Below are positions 35,103 to 44,817 of a stretch of 64,000 nt of DNA, piece by piece. The notes beneath the pieces were generated by a model. That model searched no databases, was not told the origin of the DNA, and saw nothing but the letters and a program-made list of their open reading frames with translations. A program made the position numbers and the translations under genes. Each line of letters opens with the position of its first letter. Position 1 is the stretch's first letter. Origin of the DNA: an uncultured Prevotella sp. (GTDB taxonomy: Bacteria; Bacteroidota; Bacteroidia; Bacteroidales; Bacteroidaceae); NCBI GenBank assembly GCA_944320105.1, contig CALUGA010000003.1, forward strand, positions 62,001 through 126,000, in the 5' to 3' direction.

Positions 35103-36593
35103 TCAGCCTTTTATGCCTAAAACGTTCTTGGCCGTTTCGTTGTCGGGGTCGAGTTCGAGCACCTTCTGCCAATACATACGGCTGCGCTTGCGGTTCTTGT
35201 TGATGGTATAGTGGAACGCAAGGAAGCGGTAGGCGTTGAGCAGGCGCGCGGTAGAGGCATCGTCGGCCTCGCCCTTGGCCGTCACCACGGCCACGAGCTG
35301 CTCGGCAATGGGTACGCAGCGGCCTGTCTTGAAGTCGGGGTCGAGCACGTAGGCTATCTGCAATCGGTTAGCAAGTGCGAAGTCGGCGTTGGCGGTGAAG
35401 CGCGATGCCATCACCGCAAAGGTGGAATCGGCCTTGAGCCATGCCTCGGTGGGGTTGACGGTGGTGGAGTCTTGCGCCTTGCGCATATACATATTGGCAA
35501 GGTTGTAAACGTCGCCGGCCGAGAGCAGGGAGTCGCGCTCCTGCTTGGCAACGAAGTCTGAGTACATGGTTATGGCCTTGTCGTAATCACCGAGATTGGC
35601 ATAGGCCCTGGCCGTATAGTCCACGAGCGTCGAACGCTCCACGGGCTTAAGCTCGTCGTCGGCAGTAATCTTGGAGAACATCCCTATGGCCTCGCTGTAA
35701 CGCTTGGCGCCGTAGAAGGCCCGCCCGGCGTAGTTGTAGTCCTGCCAACCTATCTTGGCGTTCTCCGACTTGTTGAAGAGGCGGTCTACATAAACGAGCG
35801 CATCGGCGTACTTGTCAAGGATCACGAGCTGCCTCATGGCCAGACGGTTGAGCGCAGCGCTGTCGGGATACTGCTCAAGGCCGAGCAGGGCGGCGTCAAG
35901 ACCCTGCTGGTATTCGCGCATAAGCTCGCAGTTGAGGGCATAGGTAACGAAGTCCTGATACGTCATGCTGTCCTTTTCAGCCTTGGCGAAGTATTCGAGC
36001 GACTTCTCCCACTCGCCCCGGCGGTCGCAGATGCGGGCGGCGGCGAGGTAAACGGGGTAGCCGGGATTGTAGTCGCGCAGACCTTCAAGCACGCGCAGGG
36101 CCTCGGCGGGGTCGGTCTCAGAGGCATAGTCGGCATAGGCAAGGTAGCCTGCGGGGTCGGCCTTGTTGGCCGCAATGGCCCGCCGGTACCAGTCGAGAGC
36201 CGGCTCGCGGTTGAACTGCGTGCGCTCTATGTCGCCGCCGCAGATGTAGGCCGGCACGTAGGTGGGGTCGAGCTGCATGGCCATCTGCACGTACTTCCTG
36301 GCGTTGGCGGTGTCGCGGGTGTGGAAGGTGTAGAACGCCTGGCCCTTGGGACGCGAGAACGAATAGTAGGCCCGGGCCACGCCCACCATGAACTCGGGGC
36401 TGTCCTTGTGCTTGGCGCATATCTTGGCCACGTAGGGGTCGAGCACGCTCGTGTAGTTGGAGTACTTGCGCACGATGCTGTCTACGGCCTCAAGGGCGGC
36501 CTTGGTGTCGCCCTGGGCGCCGGCCCCAAGCGCCGACAGCCACAAGGCAGCGGCGCAGAGCGCATATCTCAGATGTATCATCATGGAGTGCAT
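35103..36593 (-). CDS. exported tetratricopeptide repeat protein
   Basis: Protein of 496 aa with signal peptide (LRYALCAAALWLSALGAGAQ) followed by about ten TPR-like helical repeats, for example KYVQMAMQLDPTYVPAYICGG, PALDWYRRAIAANKADPAGYL and MYWQKVLELDPDNETAKNVL at the end. The open frame begins 90 codons earlier inside the upstream gene; the ATG at 36593 is chosen because the signal peptide follows it and the gap to the barrel gene becomes 13 bases. It is the last gene of the fimbrial operon and probably a periplasmic assembly scaffold, which is inference. Confidence 0.85.
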   Translation of the reverse strand: MHSMMIHLRYALCAAALWLSALGAGAQGDTKAALEAVDSIVRKYSNYTSVLDPYVAKICAKHKDSPEFMVGVARAYYSFSRPKGQAFYTFHTRDTANARKYVQMAMQLDPTYVPAYICGGDIERTQFNREPALDWYRRAIAANKADPAGYLAYADYASETDPAEALRVLEGLRDYNPGYPVYLAAARICDRRGEWEKSLEYFAKAEKDSMTYQDFVTYALNCELMREYQQGLDAALLGLEQYPDSAALNRLAMRQLVILDKYADALVYVDRLFNKSENAKIGWQDYNYAGRAFYGAKRYSEAIGMFSKITADDELKPVERSTLVDYTARAYANLGDYDKAITMYSDFVAKQERDSLLSAGDVYNLANMYMRKAQDSTTVNPTEAWLKADSTFAVMASRFTANADFALANRLQIAYVLDPDFKTGRCVPIAEQLVAVVTAKGEADDASTARLLNAYRFLAFHYTINKNRKRSRMYWQKVLELDPDNETAKNVLGIKG

Positions 36594-36606
36594 AAATGTC
36601 GGTTTG

Positions 36607-38739
36607 TTAGAAATTGTACTGCACGCCGAGGTTGAGCGTCTCCACGTGCTTGGTAAGCACAACCTCCACGCCGGGCATATTGAACTGTTTCCACACGTAT
36701 AACGCCGGCGCAAGGTAAACGCCCCAGCCCTTGCCCACGTTGGCCGTGAGGCGCAGGCCGGCATGTGCGCCAAACTCGGTTTCATTGCCTGCCGGGGCGG
36801 CCAGACGGGCCTCATGGCCCTGCTGCAGCCGCTCGGAGCCGTCGAGGCTCGCATTTTCGCCATAGAGCATCACGAACGCGGGGCCGGCATAGGCCGTGAC
36901 GTCGAACAGGCGCCTGCCCCTGGGGCCACACAGAGCCTCGGTGAGGTTGAGCGAATAGGCCAGCGACACCATGCCGAGGCTGAGGCGGCGGTGCCATACG
37001 CCGTAGCGCGTGGAGCGGAGGTAGTTATCCTCGGGGTAGGCCATGTTGTAGTCGTAGAAACGCGCGCTCTGCATGGTGCCTACGGAGACATACTCGAACG
37101 AGGCGCGCACGGCCGAGATGCGGTCGAAGCCATACTCAAGCCAGGCGTGGCCATTGTAACCCATGCCGCCACCCTGCACCGCCGTGCGGCGGTAAATGAG
37201 GTTGGTGCCGCCGCCAAGACCGGCAGTGAAGCGGCCACGGGGGCGCACCTCGCCTTGGTCGCGGCGGTACTTGCGGTCGTAGGTGCTCACAGTGAGGCCC
37301 ACGTTGACGGTCATGCCGCCGTCGGTGCAGCGTATGCTGCGCGTGCGTATGTCGCTGTAAGGTATGTTGTAGATGTACCACGAGCCGCGCGGCTCGACGA
37401 AGAGCTGCACTCCGTCGGCTATGCGCGCCCAGAAGTGCGCGCCCGCGCTGTAGGACACGCTCCAGCACTTAAGCAGCTCGTCGCGGTCGTAGCGCACAAG
37501 GCGGCCCAGCTCGCCACCGAACAGCAGGTGGAAGCCAAAGGGTTTGTCCCAGGCAAAGCTCTTGGTGAAGCCAAGGGGATTGATGAGCGCATCGACGCGC
37601 GCCCCGGCGTAGACCTTGTTATATGTGCGCTCATAAGTAGTGCCGTAAGAGGGGCGGGGCGAAGAGAACTGGCTCTTGCCGAACGTGGCCGAGCGCAAGG
37701 AGGTGGTGAAGCGGACGCCTATGGCAGGCGAGAGCCACTTGCCAACCGACAAGGCCGTTTCGTGGCCGAGGGTGGAGAAGAAGCCCAGCTCAGGCGAGTC
37801 CATGAAATGGGGGCCTGCGGCAAGCTCCACGAACCACGGCTGCTGCCACGACCGCAAGGCCGAGTCGCCCACCACTTCGTCGGCCTTGGAACGGGCGTCA
37901 ATGAGCTTGCGGCGGCGCTGGCGCGAGAGGGTGTTGTCGAGATAGTACACGTAGCTGAGTCCAACGCCATAGAACACGTCATACTTGCGCCAGTTACGGT
38001 CGGTGCTTACGTCGCCCTGGTCGGATGAAATGCCTATGTAAGGCTCTATGTTGACAGCCCCCTGCGGCCCGGTATAGAACTTTAGCTGCAAGCCCACGTG
38101 GGCCTCGCCGGAGAGCTTCCACGCCGAGTTGCGGCGCAGCTGCGAGCCTTGCGCGCCGATGCCGAGCACCGACGACAGCTCAAGGAAGCGCGTGGGGTTG
38201 TAGCCGTCGAAGTAAGACGAGAGGTTGAACAGGTAGTCGAGGCGCGCGCCGGCCTTGCCCAAGAGCAGGTTTGACGATTCCTCGAAGCCGAAGCCTCCGT
38301 GCAGAGTGAGGCGCGCTGAGTGGAGCCTGCTGAAGCGTTTGCCCACGCCTACCCTCACCGTCGAGAGGGTGTTGAAGCTGTAAGCGTCGCTGGGGGCGTC
38401 AAGGTGCTCGGCCCCAAGGCCGGCTTCAAGGTAGAGGTGGCTATACCACGGGCCAGAGAACTCGTCGCCACGGTTGAGGTAACGCCGCTCAAGGACGTAG
38501 TCGAGGGCGTTGAACCCCTCGGCCCTGTTGAGGCGCGTCTTGGCTACGGAGTCGGCGGCCTGCCCGTCGGCAGAGGGCTTGGCCGGTGCCACGGCGGCAC
38601 TGTCGGCTGCCAACCGGGCGGCGGCGTAGTCGGCGGCAAGGGCCGCTGAGGGCGCTGTTTGCAGCAAGCGCGCCGCCCCCGCAGGGGTGGCCGAAGCCAC
38701 TATCGCGGCAATCAGTATCGTTGTTGATGGCTTTCTCAT
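36607..38739 (-). CDS. large outer-membrane beta-barrel protein with three similar modules
   Basis: Protein of 710 aa with signal peptide (IAAIVASATPAGAA), an Ala/Asp linker, then alternating amphipathic strands to a C-terminal aromatic (LNLGVQYNF), as in outer-membrane barrels. Three stretches look related: WYSHLYLEAGLGAEHLDAP (about 100), PWFVELAAGPHFMDSPELG (about 310) and GRFTAGLGGGTNLIYRR (about 510), each followed by similar strands. Its ATG overlaps the upstream stop by four bases. I do not recognise a named family. Its place after an OmpA-like gene suggests a role in pilus assembly or anchoring. Confidence 0.75.
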   Translation of the reverse strand: MRKPSTTILIAAIVASATPAGAARLLQTAPSAALAADYAAARLAADSAAVAPAKPSADGQAADSVAKTRLNRAEGFNALDYVLERRYLNRGDEFSGPWYSHLYLEAGLGAEHLDAPSDAYSFNTLSTVRVGVGKRFSRLHSARLTLHGGFGFEESSNLLLGKAGARLDYLFNLSSYFDGYNPTRFLELSSVLGIGAQGSQLRRNSAWKLSGEAHVGLQLKFYTGPQGAVNIEPYIGISSDQGDVSTDRNWRKYDVFYGVGLSYVYYLDNTLSRQRRRKLIDARSKADEVVGDSALRSWQQPWFVELAAGPHFMDSPELGFFSTLGHETALSVGKWLSPAIGVRFTTSLRSATFGKSQFSSPRPSYGTTYERTYNKVYAGARVDALINPLGFTKSFAWDKPFGFHLLFGGELGRLVRYDRDELLKCWSVSYSAGAHFWARIADGVQLFVEPRGSWYIYNIPYSDIRTRSIRCTDGGMTVNVGLTVSTYDRKYRRDQGEVRPRGRFTAGLGGGTNLIYRRTAVQGGGMGYNGHAWLEYGFDRISAVRASFEYVSVGTMQSARFYDYNMAYPEDNYLRSTRYGVWHRRLSLGMVSLAYSLNLTEALCGPRGRRLFDVTAYAGPAFVMLYGENASLDGSERLQQGHEARLAAPAGNETEFGAHAGLRLTANVGKGWGVYLAPALYVWKQFNMPGVEVVLTKHVETLNLGVQYNF

Positions 38740-41387
38740 TTCGTTTCGTTTCCGTTTGTGTTGTCGCTGCCAGAGGCTTCGCCGCCTGCCTGCGTGTCAC
38801 CGACGGCTTCAGCCGACTGCGCCGGGGCGGCTGCAGTTGGCTTGGTGCTTGCTTCCGCAGCCTTGCCTACGGCCTTGTTGGCCTTCAATATGGTGTAGAG
38901 AGCGTCGAACTTCTTTCGGTATTGGTCGGCCTTGTCGTCGTCGTAAGGGTAGCGCTCGCGCACCTCGTCGGTAACGTTGCCCTCAACAGCGAAGAGCTTC
39001 CTGTAGCCCGGCTCAATGTCGAAGCTGTGCTGGAAGTAGGCAAGGAAGTGGGGGGTGTTGTCGCCTGCAGCCCAGGCGGTAAGCTCGTTGTAGCGCGCCC
39101 GCTCTTCGGCCGACATGCCCACAAAGGCTTGGGAGTTAAGCTCCTCGGCCTGCTCCTGCCCGGCCTTGTCGCTCCATATCATGCCCTTGAGGTACCATTT
39201 CTTGGCGTTGCCGTCGTCGAGCATATCTACGTAGCGGTCAACCTCCTCGGTGGAAAGGCCGAGCACGGTACGGAACTCTGCATAGATGGCAGCCTTGTTC
39301 ACGATGTTGTTTTCCACCACGAACTCGTATGCGGCCTCCACAGAGTCGCGCTGCTCGGGAGTGCAGGCGTTTTGCAGGTAGCGGCCATAGTGCTTGCGCA
39401 GGGTTATGAACATTTCGAGCTTGGCGAGCGTGGAGTCGCTGCGGTCTCTCACGCGGCTGGCTCCGAGCACCCAGTTGACCATCGACTGCGCTGAGTCAAT
39501 CTCCTGCTCTTGGAAATAGGTGATGGCCTGGTTGATGATCATCTCCTTGTAGTTCTTGTCGGCCTGCCGCTGGTTGGGGTTGCGTATGGGTATGCGGTTG
39601 TCGCCAAGGAGTATGAACGGCCTGAGCACTTCGAGGTCGGGCGTACCGCGCTTGAGGTTGAGCAGGGCCTTGCGGTTGGCAAGGTAGGGGGCGAACTTGT
39701 AAAGCTCGTATGAGCGTTTCTTCACGAGTTGCGCATAGGCAAGGTCGGTGATGGTGTCAAGCTCAAGAGTGTCCTTTATGGTGTTGTAAAGGTTGTATAG
39801 GTCGCCGTCGGAAAAGTCAGCACCGAAGTTCTTTTTGCCTGATATGTAGTCGGCCTTGCTTGCAAAGTACTTGGCGGCGGCCTCGTCGGCGGTCATAGGG
39901 CGGTTGGTCTCCACGGTGTAGGAGCACGTCATGGAGCGGAGCCTTACGAGCGCGGGGGCTATCACGGCATCGTAGAACGGAAGGGCGCGAAGCTTGGCGT
40001 AGACGGCGCGCGGCTCGTTGGAGGCCACCACGTTGCGCACCATGGCCACCATGGAGGTGTCGGCCACACTGCCGGCAAGCTCGTCAACAAGCTCTTCCCA
40101 CGAGCAGACGCGCACCTTTGGCGCAGGCAACTGCACGTCGGCACGGCCAAGGTTCTGCCGTATTATGGAAAGGGCGCGCGCTGCCCTGCGCCGGGCCAGC
40201 TCCATGTTGTGCTGGTAGGCACCCTCGGGCGACGACGTTGCCTCCACCGTAACGCGGAAGAGGTTCTTGCCGTATGAGCGAAGCTCCTCGGTGAGGTTGT
40301 CGAACTCTATCTGGTTTGTGGAGTCGTCGGTGAGCTGGTCGCTGTTCACCACGAACGTGAGCATGAGGTTGCGAGGCACGCTGTTGAACTTTGCCTCGGC
40401 CTCCTGCCTGAACTTCGTGATGTCCATCTCGGCAGAGGCGACGGAAAAGTCGAGGAACTTGAAGCGGCGGTAGGTGTTGCACGAGCCTGTGCCTTGGCCG
40501 CCGTTGTTGTAGTATGCCTTGTGGTAATCCTCAAGTACGCAATAGAACAGGCACTTGTACGTCTTGTCCTTGGCCTTGCGGTCGCCCTTGGGCTTGGAGA
40601 ACACGTAAGTGGTATCGACGCTGAAAGGCTGGTTGTCGTGGAGCACCACGTTGCTGCGGTAAATCCGGTGGAGCGGATCGTTGGGGTCGTAGCGGAAGCG
40701 CATGCGCCTGTCCTGTATGGGATGGTACTCCACTCCCTCGTAAACAATGCCGTCGAGGTAGGATATGGTATCCTCGGTCTGGCAGTCAACCACCATCGGC
40801 TGCACTATCAGGCGCGAGTCGTCGCGGCCATAGCCAGCGGGGAAATCGGCCTTCACCTGGAAGCGAACCGTGGATCCCTCGTCTTCGGAGATGCCGCTGC
40901 CAAACGTCACTCCGCTGCGCAGACGCTTGGATATCACGTCTACGTTGGTGAGCGATGTCTTAAGCTGCACCACAACGGGGTAGCTGTCCTTGCCCGGCTC
41001 TATCTCGACAACCTTCACCTCCTCGCGGTCGCAGAACAGGAGGATGGCCATGCCGTCCATCACCGGCACGGTGAACATACCGTTGTGGTCGGATCGCTGC
41101 CAGCCGCCATTGGAGCTTTCGGCAACGTCGGCCATGGCTTTCTCCACTCCGGAGCCAAAGTCATTCCTTATGGCAACCCTAAGCAGGTTGCTCGCGGCCA
41201 CCGCTGCGTTGCGGCTCTTGAACCGCGCGTACTCTATTTCCTCGGGCGCCAGCTTGCCGCCTTTGTCGAGGTTGACGGCGAAGGACACCTCCCTAAAGTC
41301 GTCCTGCGCCACCACCCGTCCCGGCACTATGGCCAGGACGAAGAGCAAAGCCACGGCGGCTATCTGCCGATATATATGTGTATTCAT
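38736..41387 (-). CDS. OmpA-like (SPEG motif) protein of the fimbrial operon
   Basis: Exported protein (883 aa); the ATG at 41387 (MNTHIYRQ) gives a clean signal peptide ending VVAQ. After a beta-rich N-terminal half comes an OmpA-like region with VEATSSPEGAYQHNMELARRRAARAL (about residues 410-435), the SPEG...N..LA..RA pattern of DUF3868-type proteins in Bacteroidetes fimbrial loci. A helical TPR-like region follows, and the last 40 residues are an Ala/Gly/Asn-rich disordered tail. It may bind peptidoglycan near the pilus base. 212 bases without features separate it from the DUF3575 gene. Confidence 0.8.
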   Translation of the reverse strand: MNTHIYRQIAAVALLFVLAIVPGRVVAQDDFREVSFAVNLDKGGKLAPEEIEYARFKSRNAAVAASNLLRVAIRNDFGSGVEKAMADVAESSNGGWQRSDHNGMFTVPVMDGMAILLFCDREEVKVVEIEPGKDSYPVVVQLKTSLTNVDVISKRLRSGVTFGSGISEDEGSTVRFQVKADFPAGYGRDDSRLIVQPMVVDCQTEDTISYLDGIVYEGVEYHPIQDRRMRFRYDPNDPLHRIYRSNVVLHDNQPFSVDTTYVFSKPKGDRKAKDKTYKCLFYCVLEDYHKAYYNNGGQGTGSCNTYRRFKFLDFSVASAEMDITKFRQEAEAKFNSVPRNLMLTFVVNSDQLTDDSTNQIEFDNLTEELRSYGKNLFRVTVEATSSPEGAYQHNMELARRRAARALSIIRQNLGRADVQLPAPKVRVCSWEELVDELAGSVADTSMVAMVRNVVASNEPRAVYAKLRALPFYDAVIAPALVRLRSMTCSYTVETNRPMTADEAAAKYFASKADYISGKKNFGADFSDGDLYNLYNTIKDTLELDTITDLAYAQLVKKRSYELYKFAPYLANRKALLNLKRGTPDLEVLRPFILLGDNRIPIRNPNQRQADKNYKEMIINQAITYFQEQEIDSAQSMVNWVLGASRVRDRSDSTLAKLEMFITLRKHYGRYLQNACTPEQRDSVEAAYEFVVENNIVNKAAIYAEFRTVLGLSTEEVDRYVDMLDDGNAKKWYLKGMIWSDKAGQEQAEELNSQAFVGMSAEERARYNELTAWAAGDNTPHFLAYFQHSFDIEPGYRKLFAVEGNVTDEVRERYPYDDDKADQYRKKFDALYTILKANKAVGKAAEASTKPTAAAPAQSAEAVGDTQAGGEASGSDNTNGNETK

Positions 41388-41599
41388 CTTACGGTGTGAT
41401 ATTATGCTGTGTTGTTTGGCGGGAAGAGGCGGAAAGCGCATAGCCCGCCACGCATCCCCTTGGGCTGGATGCCCCGTGTGCAATTGCACAGATGCGAGTA
41501 CCTTGGCCTTAAGCGCAAGAAACCCTCATCTCTACCAATGCGCCGCACAGAGGTTAGGCCATGGCTTGGCGCGCCGACAGCCACCGCCCAGGGGCTGCA

Positions 41600-42154
41600 C
41601 TACTTCAATATGTACGTCACGGAGACTCCCACACGCGTTGGCAGCAGCACGTAGCCGCTGGCGTTGGCCTGCGCCGGGGCGCCGTAGTCCATGTCCTGCT
41701 CGTAGCTGTCGGCCTCGAAGTATTCCTTCTGCCTGTAGCCCACTATGCCGATTCCGGCGTGCAGGTCGATGTTGAGCCGCTTGGTGAGGGCTATCACATA
41801 GCCGAAGGTGACGCCTAAGCCTACGGCGTATCCGTCGTACACCTTGCCTTTCCAGGTAATGTCGTAGGTGGCGCCGAGAGCGCCCACGCCCACGAAGTGG
41901 CGGTGCATGGGCCGCCCGGAGAAGTAGTAGCGCCACTCGGGCTGCAGCCCGGCCAGCTTTACCTGCTTGCCCCAAGGCTTGCTGCTGCCGAAGAGACCCA
42001 GCCCCACCGACGTGCGCTCGCCCACCACAAGCTCGGCCCCTACCTGCGGAATCATCAGTGCGTCCATGAGCACATCGGTGCTCACGGCCACCATCTGCGC
42101 CCGCGCGGCGAGGCAGGAGAGAGCCAGCAAGGCAGCTGTCAACAGTCTTTTCAT
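41600..42154 (-). CDS. DUF3575 family outer-membrane protein
   Basis: Small barrel-like protein (184 aa) with signal peptide (LLTAALLALSCLAARA) and the DUF3575 pattern ALMIPQVGAELVVGERTSVGLGLF, then WRYYFSGRPMHRHFVGVGALG, and a last strand VGVSVTYILK. Proteins of this family accompany fimbrillins in Bacteroidetes. A second, much larger DUF3575-like protein is encoded at the start of the same operon. It lies after the strong 42249-42285 hairpin, so it may be expressed at a lower level than the fimbrillins. Confidence 0.85.
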   Translation of the reverse strand: MKRLLTAALLALSCLAARAQMVAVSTDVLMDALMIPQVGAELVVGERTSVGLGLFGSSKPWGKQVKLAGLQPEWRYYFSGRPMHRHFVGVGALGATYDITWKGKVYDGYAVGLGVTFGYVIALTKRLNIDLHAGIGIVGYRQKEYFEADSYEQDMDYGAPAQANASGYVLLPTRVGVSVTYILK

Positions 42155-42248
42155 CTTCTTTTTGTTCTTGTTACTATGCTAACGGGCATTCCGACCCGCT
42201 GAGGTTTGGCTTGCGCGCCCAGTCCGCCGGTGGCGGCAAGGGTGGCAA

Positions 42249-42285
42249 GCATGCCCGGCGGGAGCAGTTCCCCCGCCGGGCGTGC
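42249..42285 (-). terminator. strong hairpin after third fimbrillin gene
   Basis: A 14-pair stem with one G-T pair (42249-42262 with 42272-42285, arm GCATGCCCGGCGGG) and a 9-nt loop starts 24 bases after the fimbrillin stop. No T-run follows, so it is more likely a partial terminator or an mRNA-end protector that separates pilin genes from assembly genes. Confidence 0.65.
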
Positions 42286-42308
42286 GTTGGTTGGCTTTCG
42301 TACCGGCG

Positions 42309-43475
42309 TCAGAACTCGATGCCGGTAAGGGTACCGTCGCCGTCAGTCCACTGCGTGAGGTTGGCCGTCATCGACACCACCTTTGGGCCGTTGATGGTCA
42401 TCCTTACGTTGTACGACTTGCCGGGCTGGAACGATGCGCCCTCGCTCAGCTCCAGTTCCTGCGGGTATTCGCACTCATACACGTTGCCCTCGCGGTCTGC
42501 CAGGGTCACGGCTACGCGATACTTGTAATCGCTGCCCTGCTCCGGCACCGGCAGCAGGATGCCCTGACCGATGGTCTTCTCCACAACGGTGTCGTTGTTC
42601 ACAACCTCCATATAATAGTTGTCGGAGTTGAGCGGCTGGTCGTTGGCATCGAGCAGCGTGAGATCCTGCATGGCAAGAGTGTCCTCCCAGTCGAACGTCA
42701 GCTTGCCATTGTTCTCGGGATTGGTATAGTCGGCAATCACCAGCTTACCGTTCACGGGAACTCGGAGCACCTTTACGCTCTGCACCTTCATGTTGAGCGC
42801 GCTCACGTAAGTGTCGCCGCCCTCAACATCGGGAGCAGGCACGGCGCTGAACGTTATGCGCATCAGTTTGTGGTCGAATTGCATTGCAGGCACCTTGTCG
42901 CGGTTGCCCTCCTGACGGAAGTAGCGCGCGCTGTAGGCGTAAGCCTCATCGCTCACAGCCTTGCCGTAGATCACGTCTTCCTTGCCCGTGATGGTGATGT
43001 TAGCCACGCGTGTGGTAGCCGTGGCCTCTATGGCCTCGGTGCGGGGGTAGTAGCCGTAGAAGCCGTAGGTGTACCAGTTGCCCATGGGGTAGTAGTACGT
43101 CTGGCCGTCGGCGAACTCTATGTTGGTGAGGGTTCCCTCCTCGTTCTTCACCGCGTTGGCCTCAAGGTTCTCAAGCAGCACGCCGTAAGTGTTGGTGCCG
43201 GGCGCGTCGCCGGCCCAAGAGATGGGCAGCGGGGCCGGGTTCACCTGCATCACGGTGCGGGCGAGGGCGTAGATGCCCAGCCCGTCGACCTCGAAGAGGC
43301 CGTTCCCGTCAGACTCTATGCTGGCGCGTGTTCCCTGCACGCCGGTGGAGAGGCGGATAGGCACCTCGCTCATGCCCACCGGCACGTCCACAGACGTTTC
43401 GGGAGCCTCATCGGTAGAGCAAGAAGAGAGGGCAGCCACGGCTGCCATAGACAAGAATAACAGTTGCTTTTTCAT
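42309..43475 (-). CDS. fimbrillin family lipoprotein (third)
   Basis: Fimbrial subunit (388 aa) from the ATG at 43475, with lipobox LSSC (Cys19). The mature part has GVQGTRASIES, a possible arginine cleavage site for gingipain-like maturation, two beta-sandwich domains with YYYPMGNWYTYGFYGYYP, QFDHKLMRITF, and the C-terminal LTQWTDGDGTLTG typical of Mfa-like fimbrillins. The last strand probably donates to the next subunit in a type V pilus. It lies 46 bases downstream of the second fimbrillin. Confidence 0.9.
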   Translation of the reverse strand: MKKQLLFLSMAAVAALSSCSTDEAPETSVDVPVGMSEVPIRLSTGVQGTRASIESDGNGLFEVDGLGIYALARTVMQVNPAPLPISWAGDAPGTNTYGVLLENLEANAVKNEEGTLTNIEFADGQTYYYPMGNWYTYGFYGYYPRTEAIEATATTRVANITITGKEDVIYGKAVSDEAYAYSARYFRQEGNRDKVPAMQFDHKLMRITFSAVPAPDVEGGDTYVSALNMKVQSVKVLRVPVNGKLVIADYTNPENNGKLTFDWEDTLAMQDLTLLDANDQPLNSDNYYMEVVNNDTVVEKTIGQGILLPVPEQGSDYKYRVAVTLADREGNVYECEYPQELELSEGASFQPGKSYNVRMTINGPKVVSMTANLTQWTDGDGTLTGIEF

Positions 43476-43521
43476 ATCTTTTCCGTTCATTTATCTTTAT
43501 GTTAAGTAATTTGCCGCGCCA

Positions 43522-44745
43522 TTACATATTGGCAGCATAAGGCACGTTAGGCTCGTCCATGGGGTTAAGCTCTATGACACCGCCATCCTCCCAGGGGGTG
43601 AGCTTGGTGTCAATGGTTATTTCCTCAAGGCCGTATACGGTGACCTTAACGTTGTACGAGTGTCCGCCCAGCAACTGTGAGTCCGCGCCGCCATCAAGCT
43701 GTATGCAGTCGTTAAGCGTTATTTCCTTCTCCTCCACGTCGCCCTCATCGTTAACCACAACGTTCTGTGCAAGGGTAACGATGAGCTTGTACTCGTTGGC
43801 GGGAGCCACGAGCAGGGCCTCGCCGGCCTTCATCTCATCGCCGCTGCCGGTTCCCTCGTTCCATGTAGGCACCACCTCGCTCATCGGCGTGAGGTTCTGG
43901 TTGGCGTCGCCAGTACGCTCCATAAGCGTAAGGTCGCCGCGGACGTCATCTTGCCAAGCGATGGAGCCCTTGCCTGTGCGGCCATCTTCGCCCACGGTAG
44001 CCACGGTCAGGGTGCCGTTGGTCATCGATTCCACTTTGATAGACTGCACACGAACACCCATCTCGGTAGAGCCATCGGTGCCCATGTGGCTGCACGAACC
44101 CTCGTTGCCGCCGATTATGGTGAACTGCAGGCGGGTGAGCAAGTGCTCAAAGGTGAGCATGGGATCAACGCCCTTGCGAGCCGAGTAGGCAGAGAATGTG
44201 CGGTCGTAAGGCACCTCGCCGAGTTCTGTTTCGGCAGCGTCGGCAACCATCACGTCCTGCGATCCGTCGATTATGATAGGCAACTCAAGGCTGTTTCCGT
44301 CTGCGCTGGCACTGGGAGTGCCCTGCTCAGCACCATCCGTGCGGTAGCCCACGAAGTCGAACTTGCCCTCGGAGGGATAATACTGCACGCGCCCGTCCTC
44401 GGCAGTTGCCGTGCCCTCAGCCGTGCTCAACGCAGCCTCGGGAGCTTTGAACACAGCGTTGCTGTAGATGGGGGAGCCTTCCACATCAACGGCGGGGGTC
44501 ACTGTTCCCTGTTTGAACATATAGACATTGAACTTCTGGCCAGCCCAAGTGTTGGTTTCCTCGTCAGTGGTGCCTACCGTACCGGTACCACGGGTAACGG
44601 CGCTCTTTACCTGCGCCACGCCAATCTCGATGGGAACAAGCCCATCCTGTGCGCCAGACGCCATGCCACCCTCGATGGCCTCATCCTGCGAGCAGCTGCA
44701 AAGCACACCGGCGAATGCGGCTGCGAAGAAAATCGATTTTCTCAT
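43522..44745 (-). CDS. fimbrillin family lipoprotein (second)
   Basis: Fimbrial subunit (407 aa) with signal peptide and Cys18 (LCSC). TRGTGT near residue 51 matches the arginine site where Bacteroidales pilins are processed. The core holds VQYYPSEGKFDFVGY, IIIDGSQDVMVA, LTFEHLLTRLQFTI and the C-terminal LTPWEDGGVIELNP. It is rich in Thr, Glu and Gly and less GC-rich than the flanking genes, and the 72-bp leader before it is AT-rich. It may be the main shaft pilin, but that is inference. Confidence 0.9.
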   Translation of the reverse strand: MRKSIFFAAAFAGVLCSCSQDEAIEGGMASGAQDGLVPIEIGVAQVKSAVTRGTGTVGTTDEETNTWAGQKFNVYMFKQGTVTPAVDVEGSPIYSNAVFKAPEAALSTAEGTATAEDGRVQYYPSEGKFDFVGYRTDGAEQGTPSASADGNSLELPIIIDGSQDVMVADAAETELGEVPYDRTFSAYSARKGVDPMLTFEHLLTRLQFTIIGGNEGSCSHMGTDGSTEMGVRVQSIKVESMTNGTLTVATVGEDGRTGKGSIAWQDDVRGDLTLMERTGDANQNLTPMSEVVPTWNEGTGSGDEMKAGEALLVAPANEYKLIVTLAQNVVVNDEGDVEEKEITLNDCIQLDGGADSQLLGGHSYNVKVTVYGLEEITIDTKLTPWEDGGVIELNPMDEPNVPYAANM

Positions 44746-44817
44746 AATGAATGGAGTTTTAATTAATGATGTAAACTATATAGTACTTGTAACCTATATC
44801 AACTGTGCGTAGGCGCG

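Noticed and set aside
36594-36863. N-terminal extension of the TPR protein
   Set aside because: It overlaps the barrel gene in another frame and would bury the signal peptide 90 residues inside.
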